Part shown: piece after piece, positions 53,906 to 61,787 of the stretch
Layout of the letters: every line of letters begins with the position of its first letter
How positions within the stretch are numbered: the first letter of the stretch is position 1
Assembly: GCF_004168255.1 (NCBI RefSeq)
Contig: NZ_SEWG01000001.1
Span: forward strand, 558,001-622,000
Length of the DNA: 64,000 nt
Direction of reading: 5' to 3'
Origin: Mucilaginibacter terrigena
GTDB taxonomy: Bacteria; Bacteroidota; Bacteroidia; Sphingobacteriales; Sphingobacteriaceae
The notes under the pieces: generated by a model
Databases searched by the model: none
Told to the model about the DNA's origin: nothing
What the model saw: only the letters and a program-made list of their open reading frames with translations
Made by a program: the position numbers and the translations under genes

Positions 53906-54880
53906 ATGAGAAAACTTGAAGAACTGCAGTCGCTGATTGCAAGCTCCGTAGCCGAACTGAAATTTCCCGAACAGCCTGCAGACCTGTACGAACCCATCAG
54001 GTACATACTTGCTTTGGGGGGTAAGCGCATGCGCCCTGCCCTGCTGCTAATGGCCTGCGACCTCTTCGGCGGTGATGTAGAGGCTGCCCTGCCCCCTGCG
54101 CTGGCCATAGAGGTGTTCCATAACTTTACGCTGATGCACGATGATATTATGGATAACGCCCCAAAAAGGCGCGGCAAAACCACCGTTCACGAAAAGTGGA
54201 ACAGCAGCGTGGCTATATTATCGGGCGATGTAATGCTGATCGAGGGCTATAAGCTGATGATGCAGGTGCCTGATGATAAATTGCGTACGGTGCTTGATAT
54301 CTTCAACACAACCGCTGCCGGTGTTTGCGAAGGCCAGCAATGGGATATGACCTTTGAGACCAGCACTAACATCAGCATTGAGGAATACATCAGCATGATC
54401 CGCCTTAAAACGGCTGTGGTGTTGGGCGGCGCTTTAAAAATAGGCGCGCTTATTGGCAATGCCGATATGCAGGATGCCGAACTGTTATGCAGCTTTGGCG
54501 AGTACCTGGGCATCGCGTTCCAACTGCAGGATGATATTTTAGATGTGTATGGCAATCCCGAAAAATTTGGTAAGCAGGTTGGCGGGGATATCCTCTCCAA
54601 CAAAAAAACCTACCTGCTGATAAAAGCGCTTGAACTGGTTAAAGGCACAGATGCCGAAGAATTGGGCCGCTGGATAACTTTCGCCACCTTTGACCCGGCC
54701 GAGAAAGTTGCCGCTGTTACCCAGATCTACAACAGCGTAAACATCCGCCAGCATGCCGAAACCGAAATGCAGGCTTACGCCGAAAAAGCCTTTACAGCGC
54801 TGGATAATATCAACCTACCCGAAGAAAGTAAGCAATACCTGCGCAATTTTGCGGATGGGTTATTGGTGAGGGAATATTAA
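53906..54880 (+). CDS. polyprenyl (geranylgeranyl/octaprenyl-type) diphosphate synthase
   Basis: A 324-residue trans-prenyltransferase that elongates allylic diphosphates with isopentenyl diphosphate. The two aspartate-rich motifs are clear: LMHDDIMDNAPKRRG (about 81-95, with DDxxD) and FQLQDDILDVYG (about 206-217). GGKRMRPALLLMA (about 40-52) is the IPP-binding block. The product chain length cannot be read directly. Its reading frame is open upstream to 53855, but the ATG at 53906 gives the standard start. A dispersed palindrome follows. Confidence 0.93.
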   Translation: MRKLEELQSLIASSVAELKFPEQPADLYEPIRYILALGGKRMRPALLLMACDLFGGDVEAALPPALAIEVFHNFTLMHDDIMDNAPKRRGKTTVHEKWNSSVAILSGDVMLIEGYKLMMQVPDDKLRTVLDIFNTTAAGVCEGQQWDMTFETSTNISIEEYISMIRLKTAVVLGGALKIGALIGNADMQDAELLCSFGEYLGIAFQLQDDILDVYGNPEKFGKQVGGDILSNKKTYLLIKALELVKGTDAEELGRWITFATFDPAEKVAAVTQIYNSVNIRQHAETEMQAYAEKAFTALDNINLPEESKQYLRNFADGLLVREY

Positions 54881-54893
54881 GCCATTCACACCC

Positions 54894-55014
54894 TGTCATT
54901 TCGATGAGCATGGGCGGGAAATAGCGTTGGAGCGAAGAGAAATCTTATACGCTACGCATGTCGACATCTTACTGCTTGTATAAGATTTCTCCTCGTACCT
55001 CGTTCGAAATGACA
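54894..55014. repeat. 121-bp dispersed palindromic element (TGTCATTTCGA ends)
   Basis: The outer arms TGTCATTTCGA (54894-54904) and TTCGAAATGACA (55003-55014) are inverted, and an inner perfect 13-bp pair AGAAATCTTATAC (54938-54950) / GTATAAGATTTCT (54978-54990) sits between them. It lies between the prenyl synthase and the M1 peptidase genes. Related half copies occur elsewhere in the window. Confidence 0.85.
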
Positions 55015-55109
55015 ACCTTTAAGTTATTATCTCTATAAATTTTACAATGCTAATCATCGCAATATAAATACACATTCTTACCTTTAAGCACACAATCATT
55101 CCTTATCTG

Positions 55110-56708
55110 ATGAAGATCCTTTCAAAAATAACCACCCTCGCAATTTTGCTTGCAGGTATGGGTGCGCAAGTCCAAGCCCAAACTTCGGGCGGTAAGCTAA
55201 AGCCCGAGCAGGCCATTATGGATGTTCGGCACTATACCATCGCTTTAAATTGTAATTTCGCCACAAAAACGGTGGATGGCTCAACCGTTGTGGATGTGAT
55301 CATGGCGCAGCCTACCAAAGTTTTGATGCTGGACCTGCTGGATTCCCTGCACGTGAGCGCGGTATCAGTCAACGGTAAAAAAGAAGCCTTTACGCATAAA
55401 AACAATATCATAACCATAAACACGGCTAAGCAATTGCCGGCAGGCAAAGCCAGCATTAGGGTGGTGTACGCCGGTCAGCCACGCATAGCTAAAAACCCGC
55501 CATGGGACGATGGCTTCACCTGGACACAAGACTCTACCGGCCACCAATGGTTAGCCGTAACCGCCGAAGGCACGGGAGGGAAGATATTTTATCCCTGTAA
55601 AGACCACCCCAGCGATGAACCTAACGAGGGCACCGATATGATCATAACCGTGCCTAAGGACCTGGTTGTTGCCGGCCCGGGCCTGTTAAAAGGCGTAAGT
55701 AAAAAAGGTGCAACAGCTACCTATCACTGGCAAACCAAATATAGTATAAACAACTACAATATTGTTTTTAACGCGGGCGATTACCAGGTTGCAAAAGGCA
55801 GCTATACATCGGTAGCGGGTAATACGGTGCCGGTGCAGTTTTATGTATTAAAATACCACGCTAAAAACGCGCCGCACTTTATTGATATGGTGATAAAAGC
55901 CGCGCAGGCTAAAGAAAAATATTTCGGCGAGTTTCCGTGGGCCAAAGAGAAACTGGGCATGGTGGAAACCCCGCACCTGGGTATGGAGCACCAAAGCATG
56001 ATAGCGTATGGTAATAAATTCAGGTATTCTAAAATTGGAGGGCAGGATTTCGACTGGCTGATGTTCCACGAGTTTGGGCACGAATGGTGGGGCAATAAGG
56101 TTACCGCCCGCGACTGGGCCGATTACTGGATCCACGAGGGTATTGATACCTATGCCGATGCATTGCCGATACTTGATCTGGAAGGCAAAGAAGCTTATAT
56201 CAAACATTTTAAACAGACTGCGTTTAGCATCCAGAATAAACAGCCACTTGTATTAGGGATAGATATTGACGAGGAATCGGCCTATAACAATGATATTTAC
56301 ACCAAAGGTGGTTTCTTTATGCATACGCTGCAGTATGTTATGGGCGATACGCTTTTCTTTCCAACCATAAAAGGCTTTGTAACTGACCCTAATTACACTT
56401 ACGACCATCAGAATGTTACGGATGATGTGGAGCAATATTTTAGCAAGGCGTACGGCAAATCGTTAAAGCCGCTGTTCGATTTTTACCTGCGCACCACCAA
56501 CAAGCTGGAAATAAGCGTAAAGGCAAGGCCGAAGGATAAATACCTTATTACGCTAACAAACATTGGCACCGATCTGCCCATTGATATAACTACCGATACC
56601 GGTACCAAACGCATGATAGTAACCCCCAAAGGCATAACTATCGAAAGTAAAATCATACCTGTTATTGATGCCGATGGCTGGTATTTAAAAAAGGTGATAT
56701 TAGAATAA
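55110..56708 (+). CDS. secreted M1 family metallopeptidase
   Basis: A 532-residue zinc aminopeptidase with a signal peptide (ITTLAILLAGMGAQVQA). The zinc motif HEFGHEWWGNKVT is followed by 18 residues and the third ligand in WIHEGIDTYAD, exactly the HExxH-x18-E of family M1. The exopeptidase loop reads LGMEHQ (usually GxMEN), a common variant. It is shorter than many M1 enzymes because the C-terminal helical domain is missing, as in compact Bacteroidota forms. Periplasmic peptide degradation is likely. A TonB-like gene follows 3 bases later. Confidence 0.93.
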   Translation: MKILSKITTLAILLAGMGAQVQAQTSGGKLKPEQAIMDVRHYTIALNCNFATKTVDGSTVVDVIMAQPTKVLMLDLLDSLHVSAVSVNGKKEAFTHKNNIITINTAKQLPAGKASIRVVYAGQPRIAKNPPWDDGFTWTQDSTGHQWLAVTAEGTGGKIFYPCKDHPSDEPNEGTDMIITVPKDLVVAGPGLLKGVSKKGATATYHWQTKYSINNYNIVFNAGDYQVAKGSYTSVAGNTVPVQFYVLKYHAKNAPHFIDMVIKAAQAKEKYFGEFPWAKEKLGMVETPHLGMEHQSMIAYGNKFRYSKIGGQDFDWLMFHEFGHEWWGNKVTARDWADYWIHEGIDTYADALPILDLEGKEAYIKHFKQTAFSIQNKQPLVLGIDIDEESAYNNDIYTKGGFFMHTLQYVMGDTLFFPTIKGFVTDPNYTYDHQNVTDDVEQYFSKAYGKSLKPLFDFYLRTTNKLEISVKARPKDKYLITLTNIGTDLPIDITTDTGTKRMIVTPKGITIESKIIPVIDADGWYLKKVILE

Positions 56709-56711
56709 AAA

Positions 56712-57152
56712 ATGAGATCATTATTAATACTAACTGCACTGTGCTTTAGCATTGCGGTAAAAGCACAAACAGCCGATACTACCATTAAAAATGTAAAGTT
56801 AATAGCGGCAGATTCGTTAGAAAAGAAAATGAAGCAGCCAGGGGCTTTCACAGATTTCGAGCATCCGCCGCAGTTCCCGGGTGGCCATCAGGAGTTTGCA
56901 AAATACCTGATGGCAAACTTGCGTTACCCGGCAGAATCATACAGCAAGAGGATCCAGGGGCGGGTTATTCTTTCGATGATAGTTGAAAAGGATGGTACCG
57001 TAGATGAAGTAAAAATAGTTAAGGGCGTAGCCGATGATATTGACCGGGAAGCGATACGTGTACTAAGTAATTCGCCCAAATGGTTGCCGGGTGTCCAAAA
57101 AGGCCAACCGGTAAGGGTACGGTACGCTGTACCGTTAAATTTTGCTTTGTAA
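56712..57152 (+). CDS. secreted TonB C-terminal domain protein
   Basis: A 146-residue protein with a signal peptide (MRSLLILTALCFSIAVKA) and a TonB C-terminal fold spanning about 60-146: FPGGHQEFAKYLMANLRYP, then GRVILSMIVEKDGTV and WLPGVQKGQPVRVRYAVPLNF. Unlike full TonB it lacks an N-terminal inner-membrane anchor with a long proline linker. It may be secreted or lipoprotein-free periplasmic. It begins 3 bases after the M1 peptidase stop, so translation is coupled, and is followed by a strong terminator. Confidence 0.9.
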   Translation: MRSLLILTALCFSIAVKAQTADTTIKNVKLIAADSLEKKMKQPGAFTDFEHPPQFPGGHQEFAKYLMANLRYPAESYSKRIQGRVILSMIVEKDGTVDEVKIVKGVADDIDREAIRVLSNSPKWLPGVQKGQPVRVRYAVPLNFAL

Positions 57153-57158
57153 GATTTA

Positions 57159-57198
57159 CAAAAATAGCGATGGGAATAAAACCCATCGCTATTTTTGT
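57159..57198 (+). terminator. intrinsic terminator after the TonB gene
   Basis: AAAAATAGCGATGGG pairs perfectly with CCCATCGCTATTTTT around a 7-base loop, with T residues following. Lies just after the stop at 57152. Confidence 0.92.
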
Positions 57199-57206
57199 AT
57201 CCACCC

Positions 57207-57307
57207 TGTCATGCTTATCCGTTAGCCAACGGAGCATCTATTCGTCGCCATGCATTTACACGATTCCACAGTTTACTAATACATCCTTCACTACGTTCAG
57301 TATGACA
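57207..57307. repeat. TGTCAT-type dispersed palindrome
   Basis: TGTCATGCTTATCCGTTAGCC (57207-57227 in part) and CGTTCAGTATGACA (57294-57307) form inverted arms of the same family as 54894-55014, with the spacer GGAGCATC included. Located between two terminators. Confidence 0.6.
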
Positions 57308-57341
57308 AAACGTTAAAGAAATTTTATAGAAATTACCCTAC

Positions 57342-57378
57342 AAAAAAAGCCCTTATCAATTTGATAAGGGCTTTTTAT
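57342..57378 (-). terminator. intrinsic terminator of the rplU-rpmA operon
   Basis: GCCCTTATCAA pairs with TTGATAAGGGC (loop one base), followed on the minus strand by a T run. It sits 22 bases after the rpmA stop. Confidence 0.92.
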
Positions 57379-57399
57379 ATAATTTAAGCTTGTTGCTGA

Positions 57400-57843
57400 T
57401 TACTCGGCAGCAGGGGCTTCTTCAGCATCAGGTGCTGCTTCTTTTTTTGCTTTTGGCGCTGCCGCTTTTTTTGCTTTAGGAGCTTCTTCAGCTACTTCTG
57501 CCACTGCAACAGGTGCTTCAACTTTCTTTGCTTTTGGCTCAGCCTTAACTGCTGGTGCGGGTGCTGCGTCTTCTGCAACCGGTGCAACTTCAAAAGGGAT
57601 AACAGAAACGTACGAACGGTTGTCTGCTTTCTTCTTGAAAATTACCTGGCCTGCAGCTAATGCAAATAAAGTATGGTCTTTACCGATACCTACGTTAAGG
57701 CCCGGGTTGTGTTTGGTACCACGCTGGCGGACAATGATGTTACCTGCGATTGCTGGCTGACCACCGAAAATTTTGATACCTAAACGTTTGCTATGTGATT
57801 CGCGGCCGTTTCTTGAACTACCGGCCCCTTTTTTGTGTGCCAT
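57400..57843 (-). CDS. rpmA: 50S ribosomal protein L27 with an Ala/Lys/Glu C-terminal extension
   Basis: The first 85 residues are normal L27 ([41 protein letters not shown], then [15 protein letters not shown]), a component of the peptidyl-transferase centre. The last about 62 residues are an unusual low-complexity tail alternating Ala, Pro, Lys and Glu (for example [20 protein letters not shown]), so the protein is about 147 residues instead of 85-90. The tail would be unstructured on the ribosome surface. It follows rplU by 49 bases in a shared operon. Confidence 0.93.
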   Translation of the reverse strand: MAHKKGAGSSRNGRESHSKRLGIKIFGGQPAIAGNIIVRQRGTKHNPGLNVGIGKDHTLFALAAGQVIFKKKADNRSYVSVIPFEVAPVAEDAAPAPAVKAEPKAKKVEAPVAVAEVAEEAPKAKKAAAPKAKKEAAPDAEEAPAAE

Positions 57844-57892
57844 TTTCTAATTTCTTTTGTGACCCTGTTTGATCGAGTCGGTTAAAATTTAA

Positions 57893-58201
57893 TTATAATG
57901 TTATACCGGTGATCTCGATCTTGGTAAATTGCTGACGGTGACCATTTTTCTTCTGGTAACCTTTTCTGCGTTTCTTTTTGAAGATAATTACTTTATCACC
58001 TTTTAAATGAGACACGATCTTAGCTGATACTTTAGCGCTTTTCAAATCAGAACCTAATTTGAATTTACCTTCGTTCTCGGCTAACAACACATTGTCAAAT
58101 TCAATATTAGCGCCTTCATCCCCTTGTAAACGGTGTACAAAGATCTGCTGGTCTTTCGCAACTTTAAACTGTTGCCCGGCTATACTTACTATTGCGTACA
58201 T
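57893..58201 (-). CDS. rplU: 50S ribosomal protein L21
   Basis: A 102-residue 23S-binding ribosomal protein. YAIVSIAGQQFKVAKDQQIF opens the protein, and the KGDKVIIFKKKRRKGYQKKNGHRQ signature near the end is diagnostic. First gene of the rplU-rpmA operon, with a strong promoter upstream at 58235-58266. Confidence 0.95.
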   Translation of the reverse strand: MYAIVSIAGQQFKVAKDQQIFVHRLQGDEGANIEFDNVLLAENEGKFKLGSDLKSAKVSAKIVSHLKGDKVIIFKKKRRKGYQKKNGHRQQFTKIEITGITL

Positions 58202-58234
58202 TGTTGATTAATTATTGTTTTAAATTTTGAGGTG

Positions 58235-58266
58235 CAAATATATGGATTAATAAATTAATATCCAAT
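58235..58266 (-). promoter_or_regulatory. promoter of the rplU-rpmA operon
   Basis: On the minus strand TTG (58265-58263) and TATATTTG (58242-58235) are separated by 20 bases, matching the Bacteroidota housekeeping promoter (TTTG/TTG, 19-21, TAnnTTTG) closely. Transcription would start near 58229, giving a leader of about 28 bases. Confidence 0.65.
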
Positions 58267-58276
58267 TAGCTATTTG

Positions 58277-58774
58277 TTATTTCTTTTGGCGTGCTTCGGC
58301 CTCGTTCAACACTTTCTGAAATTCTTTGATCAGGCGTTCGTTAGCATCAACCAGGCTTTCGGGGCCATCGTACGATGCATCGTAAACAACCTTTTTGCTT
58401 TTATGCTGATAATTAAACTGTGTTACAAAACGGGGCACCCTGCCTTTTACTTTGGGGTTAAGTTCATTTGCCGGGAAATCCCAAAAGCCCAGGTCGGCCG
58501 CCTTGCGGTGCAGGTACAGCAGTTCGTTCTTGCTTAGTATCAGTTTCATTTTAATAAGCGAATCGCGCTTATTAACGTACTGGTAATCGCCGGTCCTCGA
58601 GTCGTACTTATTACGCAGCGTATCGCCATACCCATATTGAAACTGGATAGATTCAAACTCCGAAAACTTATAAGGGGCGTTTTTAAGTATCATGCCATAA
58701 TAGTAAATGCAGTATAACAAAAACGGCACTACAACACACGCGAAAAGGAATATTTTTTTGGAACGGATAGTCAT
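58277..58774 (-). CDS. membrane-anchored protein of unknown function
   Basis: A 165-residue protein with an N-terminal transmembrane segment (residues about 7-28, FLFACVVVPFLLYCIYYYG) and a mixed mature part beginning KNAPYKFSEFESIQFQYGYG and ending KEFQKVLNEAEARQKK. No family recognised. Its start lies 19 bases before the 3' end of the four-helix-bundle gene, and the heptamer array lies between them, so a link between the two genes is doubtful. Confidence 0.65.
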   Translation of the reverse strand: MTIRSKKIFLFACVVVPFLLYCIYYYGMILKNAPYKFSEFESIQFQYGYGDTLRNKYDSRTGDYQYVNKRDSLIKMKLILSKNELLYLHRKAADLGFWDFPANELNPKVKGRVPRFVTQFNYQHKSKKVVYDASYDGPESLVDANERLIKEFQKVLNEAEARQKK

Positions 58775-58780
58775 TTATAT

Positions 58781-58821
58781 TTATTTAATAAATTAGTGAA
58801 TTAGTGATTTAGTGAATTTAA
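58781..58821. repeat. left heptamer arm of the four-helix-bundle element
   Basis: Repeats of TTAGTGA/ATTAGTG words (for example AATTAGTGAATTAGTGATTT within 58791-58810) form one arm. It overlaps the end of the 58793-59197 gene, whose final codons (KFTKSLIH) are encoded by the repeat. Confidence 0.8.
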
Positions 58822-59197
58822 GATGGTTTATTTTTTGAAACGGTTTCCGTGATGCGGATGTGATGCGAAGTATTTGGTTTGCTTCATCAAGTAAAAAACC
58901 AAGATCTGTTTTGTTTACAACTTCGGCCTCAATCAATACTTCCATCCAAAATGCAGATTCGTCTGCTTCTTCAACTACGGTTAATAGTTTAGCATTGAAC
59001 TCCGCCTGTGACCTTGCCCTGCAAGCTGCACGGTAATTAGCTCCAACTGAGGATGATGATCTGGGTAATTGCCTTCCGATAATTTTTGCTTCCTCTGTTT
59101 TGGGTAGCGTACGATAGAACCTGATGTTATCTACAACAAACTTTTTAGTACGGTTTCTAAAGGTTTCTGCAAAATTAGTTTTGTCAGCATCAATCAT
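58793..59197 (-). CDS. four-helix-bundle (S23 / Avd-like) protein in a heptamer-bounded element
   Basis: A 134-residue protein of the 23S intervening-sequence (S23) family: MIDADKTNFAETFRNRTKKF, FYRTLPKTEEAKIIGRQLPR, the conserved SSSSVGANYRAACRARSQAEF and LLTVVEEADESAFWMEVLIE. Such small helical proteins occur in 23S rRNA insertions and as Avd partners of diversity-generating retroelements; most solitary copies have no known role. It is flanked on both sides by inverted heptamer arrays, and its last residues are encoded by one of them. ATG at 59197 gives the usual start. Confidence 0.88.
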   Translation of the reverse strand: MIDADKTNFAETFRNRTKKFVVDNIRFYRTLPKTEEAKIIGRQLPRSSSSVGANYRAACRARSQAEFNAKLLTVVEEADESAFWMEVLIEAEVVNKTDLGFLLDEANQILRITSASRKPFQKINHLKFTKSLIH

Positions 59198-59250
59198 TAT
59201 AAATGTTTTTTTGGGTTTGCAAAAGTAAGCACCAAATACCATTTAAAAAA

Positions 59251-59292
59251 TCAGTAAATCACTCACTCACTAATTCACTAATTCATTAATCA
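59251..59292. repeat. right heptamer arm of the four-helix-bundle element
   Basis: TCACTCACTCACTAATTCACTAATTCAT within 59259-59286 carries TCACTAA-type words, reverse complement of the arm at 58781-58821. It includes the stop codon of the symporter gene (59286-59288). Confidence 0.8.
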
Positions 59293-60668
59293 TCCCCAGG
59301 CTCCAACTCTCCCTCCCATTTACTTACCACTACTGTTGCCATTGCATTACCCAGTACGTTGGTTGCAGAACGGCCCATATCCAGCAATGGGTCGATACCG
59401 ATTAGGAGGGCCAAACCGGCCTCGGGTATGTTGAACATTGCTATAGTGCCGGCTATAACTACCAGTGATGCACGCGGAACGCCCGCTATGCCCTTGCTGG
59501 TAAGCATCAGGATAAGCAGCATGGATAGTTGGTGCTCGAATGAAAGATGGATACCGTAGGATTGCGCCAGGAACAGCGACGCGAAGGTCATGTACATCAT
59601 AGAACCATCCAGGTTAAACGAATAACCCAGGGGCAATACAAAGCTTACAATTTTATTATTGCAGCCAAAGCGCTCAAGCTCCAGCAATACCTTGGGGTAT
59701 GCCGCCTCGCTTGTTGAGGTGCCAAAAGCGATTAGCATGGCATCTTTAATACGGCCAACCAGTTTAAAGGCACGGCCTTTTATTACCGCGGCACCTGCCA
59801 GTATAATTACCAGCCACAATATCACCAGCGAAAAATAAAACTCGCCGATAAATATGGCATAGGTAGACAGGATACCTAATCCTTGTTTGGCAACAATAGC
59901 CGTTATTGCGCCAAATACCGCTAAAGGCGCCAGTTGCATAACATAGCCGGTTATTTTTAAAATAACGTGGGCTATTGCATCCATAGCTTTTATAACAATT
60001 ACGCCTTTTTCGCCAATTGCGGCCGTACCCACGCCAAAAAACAGCGAGAATACAACTATCTGTAAGATCTCGTTAGTGGCCATGGCCTCTACAAAGCTTG
60101 TAGGGAAAACGTGGCCTATAAACTCGCGCAGCGATAAGGTTGTTTTTTGGATCCCGGTAGATAAGTGGCTGTCAGGCAATGGCAAATGCATGGCTTCGCC
60201 AGGTTTAAAAAAGTTAACCAGCACCATCCCCAATAATAACGATACAAGCGTTGCGCTTAAAAACCACAGGAGCGTTTTGCCCCCGATGCGCCCAACGGCC
60301 TTAATATCCCCAACCTTGGCTACACCTACCACAAGCGTGGTAAATACCAGCGGGGCCACTATCATTTTAATCAGCTTCAAAAATATGTCGCTTAGTATGG
60401 TAAAGCCAACCAGCTTGTCCTCGCGGGTGGTGCTGCCGGCTTTACGGATGGCGGCCTGCTTGCTGCGCTCTGCCTTTAGCTCCTGGTAAATTACCGTTGT
60501 GGTGTCTTTACTGGCTAATAATTGCCCGTCTAAAGTTTTTATATTTACCTCGGCGGTATTTATTTTGGTATTAATATTGTTTATAACTGTAGCATTGTAA
60601 ATATAGCCGGCAATTACGCCTAATATTAATGCTAAAAAAATGTACAGGGTCAGTTTGCTCTTCTGCAT
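59286..60668 (-). CDS. dicarboxylate/amino acid:cation symporter (GltP/DctA family)
   Basis: A 460-residue DAACS family carrier taking up glutamate, aspartate or C4-dicarboxylates with H+ or Na+. Conserved GTSTSEAAYPKVLLELE (about 315-331), the hairpin FVLPLGYSFNLDGSMMYMTF and GIAGVPRASLVVIAG (about 394-408) are the transport core. An extra hydrophilic insert of about 60 residues after helix 1 (INNINTKINTAEVNIKTLDG and following) is unusual. The stop codon lies inside a heptamer array. Confidence 0.92.
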   Translation of the reverse strand: MQKSKLTLYIFLALILGVIAGYIYNATVINNINTKINTAEVNIKTLDGQLLASKDTTTVIYQELKAERSKQAAIRKAGSTTREDKLVGFTILSDIFLKLIKMIVAPLVFTTLVVGVAKVGDIKAVGRIGGKTLLWFLSATLVSLLLGMVLVNFFKPGEAMHLPLPDSHLSTGIQKTTLSLREFIGHVFPTSFVEAMATNEILQIVVFSLFFGVGTAAIGEKGVIVIKAMDAIAHVILKITGYVMQLAPLAVFGAITAIVAKQGLGILSTYAIFIGEFYFSLVILWLVIILAGAAVIKGRAFKLVGRIKDAMLIAFGTSTSEAAYPKVLLELERFGCNNKIVSFVLPLGYSFNLDGSMMYMTFASLFLAQSYGIHLSFEHQLSMLLILMLTSKGIAGVPRASLVVIAGTIAMFNIPEAGLALLIGIDPLLDMGRSATNVLGNAMATVVVSKWEGELEPGDD

Positions 60669-60718
60669 GTGTTTAATTGGTGCCGCAAAACTACAAAATT
60701 AAAGCTTTATATATACCG

Positions 60719-61246
60719 ATGAGTATAACTACCTACAGCCTGCAGCAAATAAAAAAGGAATTACAGCATTTACCACAGGAGCAGCTGGCCGAATTATGCC
60801 TGCGGCTGATAAGGTATAAAAAGGAAAACAAGGAGTTGCTGGCCTACCTGCTGTTTGAATCGCACAACGAGCATGATTTTACAGAAAGTATTAAAGCCGA
60901 GGCCGGGTTTATGTTTAGTCAGCTGCCATCGCAAAGCTATTTTACGGCTAAGGGCTTGCGCAAAATATTAAAGATGCTTACCAAATACACCAAGTTTATG
61001 GGTAGTAAACCGGCTGAGATAGAGCTGCTTTTAAATTTTTGCCAAAACTATTTGCAGTATGTGATAAGGCAAACATCGCACAAACCCATAAGGTTGATAC
61101 TGATAAGGCAGGTAGAGAAAGTGCGCGTTGCAATAGGCAAGCTGCACGAGGACCTGCAATTTGATTACAGCCAGGATTATAACAAGCTGCTGGACGATGC
61201 CGAAGGCAAGTTACCCTGGTTTAACAAAAAAAGTTACCTGTTGTAA
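60719..61246 (+). CDS. DUF6155 family protein
   Basis: A 175-residue helical protein. LQQIKKELQHLPQEQLAELC near the start, then LRLIRYKKENKELLAYLLFE and FMGSKPAEIELLLNFCQNYL, follow the pattern of DUF6155, a Bacteroidota family without known function. No signal or transmembrane segment is visible. It lies 43 bases before the sigma factor gene on the same strand and may be co-transcribed with it. Confidence 0.75.
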   Translation: MSITTYSLQQIKKELQHLPQEQLAELCLRLIRYKKENKELLAYLLFESHNEHDFTESIKAEAGFMFSQLPSQSYFTAKGLRKILKMLTKYTKFMGSKPAEIELLLNFCQNYLQYVIRQTSHKPIRLILIRQVEKVRVAIGKLHEDLQFDYSQDYNKLLDDAEGKLPWFNKKSYLL

Positions 61247-61289
61247 CATTAAAGCCGTTAATTTGTCAAACTAAAAATTAACTAATCAG

Positions 61290-61787
61290 GTGGCAGACAG
61301 AGAAGACGCTTTCAGGAAAATTTACGAAGCCAATTCAAAGAAAATTTACCATTTGTGCTATGGTTATACCGGCGATGATGACGCCGCTAACGATCTGTTG
61401 CAGGAAACCTTTTTAAAAGTTTGGCAAAACCTCCACAAGTTTCGTAACCAGGCGCTTATATCTACCTGGATCTATCGCATAGCGGTAAACACCTGCCTAA
61501 CTTATTTACGATCGGAAAAACGACAGGCCAAGGACGAGCTTACGCCTGCTATTGCCGAAAACAAACCGGAGGTATTTTCGGAAAAGAACGAGCAGGTTGC
61601 CTTACTGTATAAATGTATATCAAAACTGGAAGAATCGGAAAGAATTATCATAACACTGGTGCTCGACGAAGTGCCTTACCCCGAAATCGCAGAAGTATCG
61701 GGGATATCAGAGGGGAATTTGAGGGTGAAAATATATCGCATTAAACAAAAATTGACAGAGTTATACAATCAGCATGAAAGACTTTGA
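61290..61787 (+). CDS. ECF-type RNA polymerase sigma factor
   Basis: A 165-residue sigma-70 family factor with region 2 (IYHLCYGYTGDDDAANDLLQ, then TFLKVWQNLHKFR and ISTWIYRIAVNTCLTYLR) and region 4 (CISKLEESERIIITLVLDE, then VPYPEIAEVSGISEGNLRVK and IYRIKQKL). It redirects RNA polymerase to stress genes. The start is GTG at 61290. It overlaps the next gene by 14 bases, and that membrane protein is the likely regulator; a typical zinc anti-sigma motif is not seen. Confidence 0.93.
   Translation: MADREDAFRKIYEANSKKIYHLCYGYTGDDDAANDLLQETFLKVWQNLHKFRNQALISTWIYRIAVNTCLTYLRSEKRQAKDELTPAIAENKPEVFSEKNEQVALLYKCISKLEESERIIITLVLDEVPYPEIAEVSGISEGNLRVKIYRIKQKLTELYNQHERL

Noticed and set aside
58793..59197. 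Diversity-generating retroelement
   Set aside because: The four-helix protein is Avd-like, but there is no reverse transcriptase, template repeat or variable repeat in the window.
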